DNA of 64,000 nucleotides. It comes from Taenia hydatigena. Its lineage: Eukaryota; Platyhelminthes; Cestoda; Cyclophyllidea; Taeniidae. The position numbers and the translations under genes were made by a program. The notes below the pieces were generated by a model. That model searched no databases. It saw only the letters and a list, made by a program, of their open reading frames with translations, and was not told the DNA's origin. This document shows, piece by piece, positions 56,666 to 64,000 of the stretch; within the stretch, counting starts at the first letter, position 1; the number at the start of each line of letters is the position of its first letter. The stretch covers positions 27,321,027 through 27,385,026 of the forward strand of contig JADWOT020000001.1 in NCBI GenBank assembly GCA_036345935.2. Direction: 5' to 3'.

Positions 56666-57169
56666 ATCTTGCTGGTGACTTGTCAAGTTTGTTCAAGTCG
56701 TTGTCATCTGCTTCGGTGTTAAGGGTAAGTCGAACCAAATTTCTGTCATCTAACAAAGCCTCTTTTGCTAAATCTAAGCTTTGAACCGAAGAAATAGGCG
56801 ATATATTGCTTTTAATTTACCATGCACTCGTAAAGTTAGCACTGAACAGCCTCTGGTGTCAAATGTTTGAAACTACATCTCGGAAACTTGGCGAGGTTGA
56901 CTAATCAGTGTTTGCACAACTCGCGCTGTAACGCTTCGAATTTTGATCAAACTGTCTGACAATGGTGGCTACTACCACGATGATGGCCACTGCGATGGTG
57001 ATTGAGGCTTGTTGAGAAACGAGCAATGGCAGGATGTCAGGCTCCTGTGTCCATTGTCACTGTCGCTGAGATTGCTGCAGCTGCTGGAGAGTTGATGAGC
57101 AAAGACACGCTTCCATCTGTCAAATAGATCTGCCAGTTTTGCCATCCTATGATGATGAATGTCTGGCAG

Positions 57170-58160
57170 CTGCTAAACTTCGGCACACTTGCTCTGCTGG
57201 ACCATTCTCCTGATCAGATGACAGGCGTTCAGAAGACATGCATCTCGTTCAGGAAGGGATCTAAATCCATAATGGCAAAGATGACTTCCAAGGTGCGTAA
57301 AGCTACTTTTGTTCCCTCGCGACGAGTAGAGTATGGAGTCGAAGACCAAGGAGGAAGAGATAAAAGCGAAATCCATTGCACACATTTATACGGGTATGTC
57401 GGTAAGCTTCTGACCTTGCAGATGAAAGTGGGATACGAAGGAGCAGCCTCACTTTGCATGGAGGATAAAGTCCACTAAATGTGGATAAGGACCGTTTGAA
57501 GGAGGCGTCAGCTAGTTGCGTTATCATTATATCGCAACTTAGTTGCACTGAATGATTGCTCAGTCACGATGCAAGAGTTGTTAGTTCATCCGCGTTTTTC
57601 ACATGCCGCCAACCCCATTGTTATGTTTTTACACATTGTGACCGCAATGTTTCTGGCCAGGTCATACATGTGGCCCACACACACTTTCAGGTATCCACCA
57701 CGCGTTACCGCTCGACAAACTTGTCATTCGTTCGTGATACTGTCAAAGCAAAGGATCTATCTTCTTTATTTAGGCGAGATTGTGTGCATTAGGCTGTAGG
57801 TAATAGCTGTTAGTGGTCATTTCTAAGCGGCGCTTAAACAAAGCAACCGACGAAATACACCGCTTTCCTTTACTTGACAGCTTTGAGCAACTGAAAAACG
57901 TCAGCGAGATCGCAAGAAGCATCTCGAAATGAGCTTAAGCTCTGCGAGGCGACTTAGTGGGAACCAATGCCTTAAGGGTAGGCGATGCCTTACTGAACAC
58001 AAGCCTAGTTATGGCACCAACTGACTGAGGCACAAGGTTTCGGTCCTGCGTTTGGCTGTACGATGAGCAAATCATGGTCATGTAAAGGATGAGCCGAGTA
58101 TCAGTGGACTCGAATTTTCAAAGATGCATTTGCCAGGCTCGATTAATTTTAGGCCTTGCG
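57170..58160 (-). repeat. 0.95-kb inverted repeat, right member
   Basis: This is the partner of 50,830-51,770; the pair faces inward across about 5.4 kb. It ends just before the GGAA microsatellite at 58,202. Confidence 0.7.
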
Positions 58161-58201
58161 CAACTTAGCACTTGTAACCATCCAGTCGGCTTTACTGTCG
58201 C

Positions 58202-58236
58202 AAAGGAAGGAAGGAAGGAAGGAAGGAAGGAAGGAG
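58202..58236 (+). repeat. (GGAA)n microsatellite
   Basis: About eight AAGG/GGAA units in a row. Confidence 0.95.
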
Positions 58237-61200
58237 CCACACCACAATTGCAGACGTCACTTGTGAACGGTGACTTCCACGACGGATGAGGCTTTTGCAA
58301 CGTCAGCAGCTCTGTGTTGACACACTTACAAAGGTGTGTAAAGGAACGGATTTCTCTTGACTTACTTGGCCCCCATTCATTCGAAATGAGTCGATTTAAT
58401 GCGGGTGGATATCAGTATCTAGCACTGGTAATATAAGTAACGAGGTGAAATGATGAGGATTAGGCACGTATAGAGGAGGACCAGTGCTCCTGTTCCACCT
58501 CTACTTTTCCTGTGATTGATGCTGCTGCGACACTTTGCCGAATTCTATGGCTAGACGGATTACAGCACCATTAGAGGGATGGATATCCAACCGCTTCTTC
58601 AGGTCGGCACGTTTGCATTACATGTGCCTGACTAATTGATCCTTAAAGTTGGCCCAGAAGCGTTCGGCGAACACATCTCTGGCTGCCAAACCGCCTTCAA
58701 ATAAGGTTTTTAGAATTTGGCAGCCTATCAGAATACCGGCTTTTAAGAGATACCAACCTAAAAAATTAAAAAGAGTAGGAAGAAGCATCAATTTTGAGTT
58801 TTCTTACTAGGTATAGACTCATCGTCAGATTGAGGTCCACCGGCAGCTCGGCAATCTTTAACAAATTCAGAATTTTGGGCTAGCTGAATGACCACGTTCA
58901 AGTTTTGTGGCAGCCAGTTCTCGTCCAGAGCAAATTTGGAAAGAAGGTACTGACTGCTGCCAAAGGTATTGCAGTAGTAATTTTTTAAAATAGGCCTGCC
59001 TCTCGACTCGGGCAGCGTAGGAGACAGTGCGAGATGTTAGTTCTTCGGCCACCGATCCGTTCAGTGAATTAGCCGATGGCGCTTTGTTCCTTCTGCTTGG
59101 TCACCTTTCCTGACATGCTCTGCGTGCTGATGCTCAAGTTCACCCTAGGATAGAACTGACTGCCACGAAAATTAAACGTGGTCATTCTGTTAGCTCAAAT
59201 TTCTGAGGCGGATAGATGTGAGGAATGTGGATTTCCTTTGGACCTTTCTACTCTTCGTGCTGTCGGCAAACATCAACCCGGCAAAAAGGCTATGCTTAGT
59301 GAAGAAAAACAAATTTGATGCTCTCATTACGCCTTGAGTTCGGTTGTTTGGTAGAAGCTTTTATTGGTCGATTTTCTGACATGCTGCGACAAATTTGGCG
59401 TTCATTCCATCCTTCTTAGACATCGCTTTCTCGATTTGAGTGGCTTGAATAGAGGTAGGGAGCATTCTCCATTACTAGCTGCATGAGTAACAAGGCAGCT
59501 TGATGAGGATGAAGGACGTTAAGAAAAGCCTCGGCGACGTCATTGCCTTATCGTTGCCTCTGTAATGAGTGCTGCTGTTAGGAGGCCGAGATGCATGCAC
59601 ACGAGCAGCTCTGCTGATCAGAATGGGCCAGATCAACCACCACAACAACCACTTCGTCACGTCAGCACATTGGCCATGCATATGCTGGACTAAGTAGTTC
59701 TCTTGAAATGAGTCGAGAGAGTGCAGATTGGCGACATTTTTCCACCGTCGGTTATTCACTGAGTAGAACACATTGGTAAGGGCCGTGCTAGTTCAGGAAG
59801 CACAATTCTCCTTTCATGGTAGACGGCAAAAATTCAGAAACGAGGACCACGCTCACCGAACGTTGTTCGTTTAATTAGGAGGGCAGATAGAAGCGGCTGA
59901 AGCATCATTAGCGTTGGAGAATGATGCGGTGGTCAGCCTGGCCGTTCAACCTTCCAGTGCGATGCATCTCTTCCTCCTCATAGTTGCACTGAACACCTGC
60001 CTACACCCCCTTTACTCACCGCAAGGAAGTGAAGTCGAGAAGGAATAGATGAATGCAAATCTACCACACACTTTGAACAGGCACAGCACACCTGTCTGCT
60101 TAAATAGAAAAGTTGTGCAGACATGGCCTGTTTCGTGACCGAGCCAAGTGTGAACGATAAGGTGAGGCTATTCCTTTGTGTACACTCTCCATTTGCAAAG
60201 TCGGTTGCTGTGTACCATCATGTGCCGAGGTGGGTGGTAGGTTCTGCCTTCAGCTTCTCCCACTTGACTATCATTTTCTTAGAACGAGTCATCCCAATGC
60301 AGGTCGGTGCCCGTCTCCTTTGTTCGTGACCCAGTATGTGGATTAGCATGATGAGGATTAACCACCGTATCATTAATCCATGTGTATGGATATTCAGGCG
60401 CTTCGTCATTTTAGCACATCTGCTATGTGTGTTTGACTAAGTGGTCATCATTGTTAGGCGAGAAGCGTTCGGCAAACGCTCTTCTCGGAGGAGAAGCATC
60501 TTCGGGTTTTCTTTATTTCTTAAACGATATGATTTTTCATCTACGCCATTTGGTGTAAGCGCACTGTATCCAACAATCGCAATTCTTAATCCTCTCATCG
60601 AACTTCAAAAACTTGAACTGCAAAAATGTTACTTTGCAAAGCCATTGAGGCGCCTTCAAAATTCCTACTAACCACTGATTCAGCCATCACACCGCTTTCT
60701 CGTCTTCACAATACCTCATCCTCATTTGCTTGGTGCCACATGATGTAGAGACTTCACTAGTGCACACCTATCGCTGTGTACTTGCACATAGTGACTACAA
60801 TGCCTCGAGTCGAGTCAAATGCATCGTCAGATCATAATGTTCTGTGGCTATCACACCCCAACCAGTTAATCAACTTACCACGTGTCTGAGCTTAATTACT
60901 ACGTCAATTGACCCAGATAAACACCTGGGCTCCTATCCAAAGGCTCCTTATTACGTCACTTGATCTTGACTTTCACCTTAAACTCAGACCAGGATCCAGT
61001 TCTGCATCAATATACCTGCATATTAGCCTGGTTTCCAAACCAAGGCTTCAGTATTACTCCATTTTTTTCTTTTCCTACCCAATATCTTGTGATTATATGG
61101 CGGTGATAGCGTCAAGGCTAATGCCAAGAATGCCAAACATGAATGACTGGACTCGATTGCACTGCTAAGCTTGGATTTAGAGTTATGCGGGTTTTCTCTA

Positions 61201-64000
61201 ATCCCAATGACTTTGCTACTCCTTCTTCTTATTTCTCACTGATTACCAAAGCATCAAAAGGATTGATACTTTGGTAAGCCATTAAGGCGCCTCGAATGAA
61301 GCGACGAAACATCTTTCACCTTCCTAATACGCACACACACCATATTCGCCCATCTCATCACCTTCTCATCCTCACAATGACCGATTCTCCTCCGCCTGGT
61401 GCTGCGCGGCGTTGAGAGATTCCACCTGCGTACACTCGTGGTTGTTAGCTACTCAGAGAAGAGCAAGGGTTGGATCATATCTACTCATTTTCTCAGCCAC
61501 CTGCCGCTCTTCGTCTCGTCCACATTACCCAAGTCAAACCCTAAGTTAGGGACAAAGCAAATTCTGAACATAGTTTACATTGCGTTTGTTTATTTTTATC
61601 GACCGCGTTTCCACCCGGATCGTTGTCGAGAACTGGTACTAAAGATTTGACTGACACTTCATCGTCATCGCCGTTGCCATGATTGATGCTAATGTGAGGA
61701 AGCAGAGAAGCATTTCAAGGCGCCAGCTTAATGAGAGCATGCAATTGTTGGAATAAATAGCTCTCTTGGGTTGACGGGAAGTGTCTGGTGAGTATGGATC
61801 TCTCTTCTGCATCGTCGTCATTATTTGTCATGGACAAAGAAGTATGTTCTTCAAACGAACAATTTGTTCCGCTCATCATATCGCCAACGATGAAGAACGC
61901 CACCAACCTGCACTCCCCTTACTCCCTCCAAGGAAGCGAGAGCTGAGGAATGGGTAAACGCCAATTCATCACGCGCCTCATAGCAGGTATCGCACAGCGG
62001 CCTACTAAAAACAGGTTGGCTGAGCAGACATTGCCTGTTCTGTGACTGGAGCATAATAAGAGCAAAACAGAGGCACTTCGTGACCGCATCCCCTCGGAGG
62101 TCACATGCATGCGGCACCGATCCACATTGGCTAGGGCACAGCTTCAGACAGAGTGAGGCTGCTGCCTCGTGCGCAGTTTGTAGCTACAATGTTAGAGGTG
62201 GTGTACTCACGTATTTGCGCAGGTGGATGTGGAAGTAGGTTCAATGTTCATTTCTTCCTACTTGACCTTCACTTCCTTGGAAGCAGGAGATTAAATGCAG
62301 GTGGGCACCAATCTCCTTCTCTGGTGAGATGATGAACGGGGCAGAGTAATGAAAATCTACCACCGTCTCACCTACTAGTGAGGGCGAATCTCTAGTCGCT
62401 TCAGCACATCAGTGCACTTGCTACATATACGCCTGACTAAGTGGTCCTCACCGCTAGGCGCGGATGGTTTGGCGAACAGACATCTTGCTGCAAAATCGTC
62501 GTCATGCATCTGCGAGGAAGAATTGAACTCTCTAGACCAGCATAACACTAACCACTCTGCTTAGTTCACTACGTCACCAATGAAGGGCACCACCTACCTA
62601 CTCTCACTCTACTCGTTGCAAGGAAGTGAAAGCCAGGGGTAGAAGATTCGTGAGGAACGTGTGATACAATGCAGTGAATTTCTTGGAGGTCAAGTTTAAA
62701 TGAAGAAACACAATTAAGCAGTGGAGGATGAAGAGACTTTGCTAACCACACCAGGCTATGATGAACTGAGGATATAGCTTCTTTTCTTCTAGGCTCTGGC
62801 ATCTGCATTGTCTGGAGTACACCTTGCAATTAAAGACTGGCTAATGCTGATGGGTGTTGTTTGAGAGTAATCTAGACCTCGACAGCCGGCCTTGTCGAGT
62901 TGCACTGTTATTGCTGATCCTACGCAAAAGGGCTGTAGATATATCCACTATTTAGTGCAGAGAAGCATGGAAGTCACTTGGGCACTGATCAGTAGGCGCT
63001 GAGGCAAAGGTGACCAAGAAGTCCAGTTGATTAGGTGTCACACCCACTTACGTCTGTCTTCACATCGAAATGGGATACCGAGGGCGGTGCAAAGCCTTTG
63101 ATCCGTAGCTGCAGTCACACCTAGTAGTCAGTTAGTCGGACACATGACTACCTTATCGAAATGCTCGTAAGCTAGCCAACGAGGGATTTAATTTCGCCTA
63201 ATCGCAAGTACTAGTGACAATGTTTGCATGGCTAGTGTGATGTCCCTGCACAAAGAATGGCAATATCGACCATCAAGAGACTGCATGCCTGCCGCATGGA
63301 ATAATGACCACGGGATAGCTAGATTACTTATGATGCCTTTGGATTGACACCGGTGCCAGTTGGCACGTCAAATGGGTTACGCTTGCTGTGAGGAGTAAGA
63401 CTTTGGCCAAGTCTGTGTTTGGGGGTTGACTGTTGTTGATAACAATGCCACTAACCCTAACCTCCGTCTCAGTTAATTTTCTTAACCTACAAACTGCCCA
63501 GCAGCTAGGTCACCGGCTAACGAGCACACTGTACCTAGTGTGCCAAGTGGCATTTACACTTAACCCTTAAGTGGCGAGCAGCGCGACGAGGATTGTGGGC
63601 CGCGCATTGGATCCGACCCGAAAGATGTATAGATACATGATAAATTAGTTGAAGAGGTGAGAGAAATGCAGGTATTCAAGCAACTCTTGCATCGTGACTG
63701 GGTAGTCATCCAGTACGAAGAAAGTCGTTTAAGGTGATACCACGTTCCACTGAGGCCACTTCAAAACGAACTAGGTTCCCATAAGGACAAATAGTCGTCA
63801 TAAGTGTAGGATCGCCTTCATTTCCTCGTAACCAGTGGACTAAGAGTAAGTGGCAAGCGCTCTTCATTGATAACACAATAAACGGAACAGAGCGAAGAGG
63901 ATTGTGCTGATTCAGAGAGACAAGACGTCTTGATTACCCCTTAATAAACAAGTAAAAGTCTATGGTCAGTAAGGTAAGCAGGGAACCTAGACAGTGAAGA
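58237..64000. other. Repeat-rich right end, no gene seen
   Basis: Members of the short inverted-repeat family (AGCACAT...ATGTGCCTGACTAA...TTGG(C)CGAGAAGCGTTCGGC) lie at about 58,600-58,690, 59,655-59,710, 60,395-60,500 and 62,396-62,500. GGAGGCCGAGATGCATGCAC occurs at 52,231 and 59,580. 62,090-62,290 is a diverged fragment of the 3.3-kb repeat and 62,890-63,190 matches 12,590-12,800. No open frame matches a known family. Confidence 0.45.

Larger units (their letters stand above)
51771..57169. other. Repeat-rich stretch without recognisable genes
   Basis: It contains short inverted-repeat family members at 52,310-52,475, 53,955-54,060 and a fold-back pair at 54,335-54,790. It also holds the 56,395-56,665 repeat (inverse of 15,165-15,440) and the 56,875-57,060 repeat (copy of 5,480-5,715). 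The 103-codon frame at 54,790-55,101 starts inside the repeat family. No exon could be supported. Confidence 0.45.

Noticed and set aside
63440..63480. Telomere-like CTAACCCTAACC
   Set aside because: Fewer than two and a half units; not a telomeric array.
1..64000. CRISPR array, phage or bacterial operon
   Set aside because: No regularly spaced repeats, no ribosome-binding-site-led long frames, and clear spliceosomal introns.

Overview
This is a 64-kb piece of a eukaryotic, almost certainly metazoan, genome. Long open reading frames are absent, conserved proteins are split by GT-AG introns, and most of the sequence is dispersed, inverted or duplicated repeat. Four confirmed introns in the best gene are only 31-37 nt long. 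Together with the heavy repeat load and roughly even base composition, this fits a parasitic flatworm such as a cestode. That placement is an inference; no marker in the window fixes the species.

0-13 kb is the conserved-gene block. A TtcA-type PP-loop tRNA-thiolation gene (+, 6.1-8.0 kb, probably decayed) converges on an intact five-exon thiamin pyrophosphokinase gene (-, 8.34-9.24 kb). The two share an 18-bp palindrome carrying AATAAA on both strands. An unprocessed pseudogene fragment of the cytoplasmic dynein heavy chain tail follows (+, 11.7-12.5 kb).

13-19 kb holds inverted and dispersed repeats with a few unassigned open frames.

19.06-44.64 kb is a large imperfect palindrome. The left arm is 19.06-34.38 kb, the spacer 34.38-35.74 kb and the right arm 35.74-44.64 kb. 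The arms are about 90-95% alike where I compared them by eye and differ by large insertions or deletions. They carry lineage-specific exons: a cysteine-rich membrane-protein-like gene pointing outward, in which each arm has lost different exons, and a five-exon acidic/serine-rich gene. That gene is intact only on the left side; its last two exons lie in the spacer. A separate exon family (VSITFTKD ... RSGTVANF) is scattered in four copies.

2.2-5.5 kb and 45.3-48.7 kb are two copies of one 3.3-kb direct repeat that bracket the block. 48.7-64 kb is dominated by small inverted-repeat elements, a 0.95-kb inverted repeat pair and microsatellites, with only exon-sized coding candidates.
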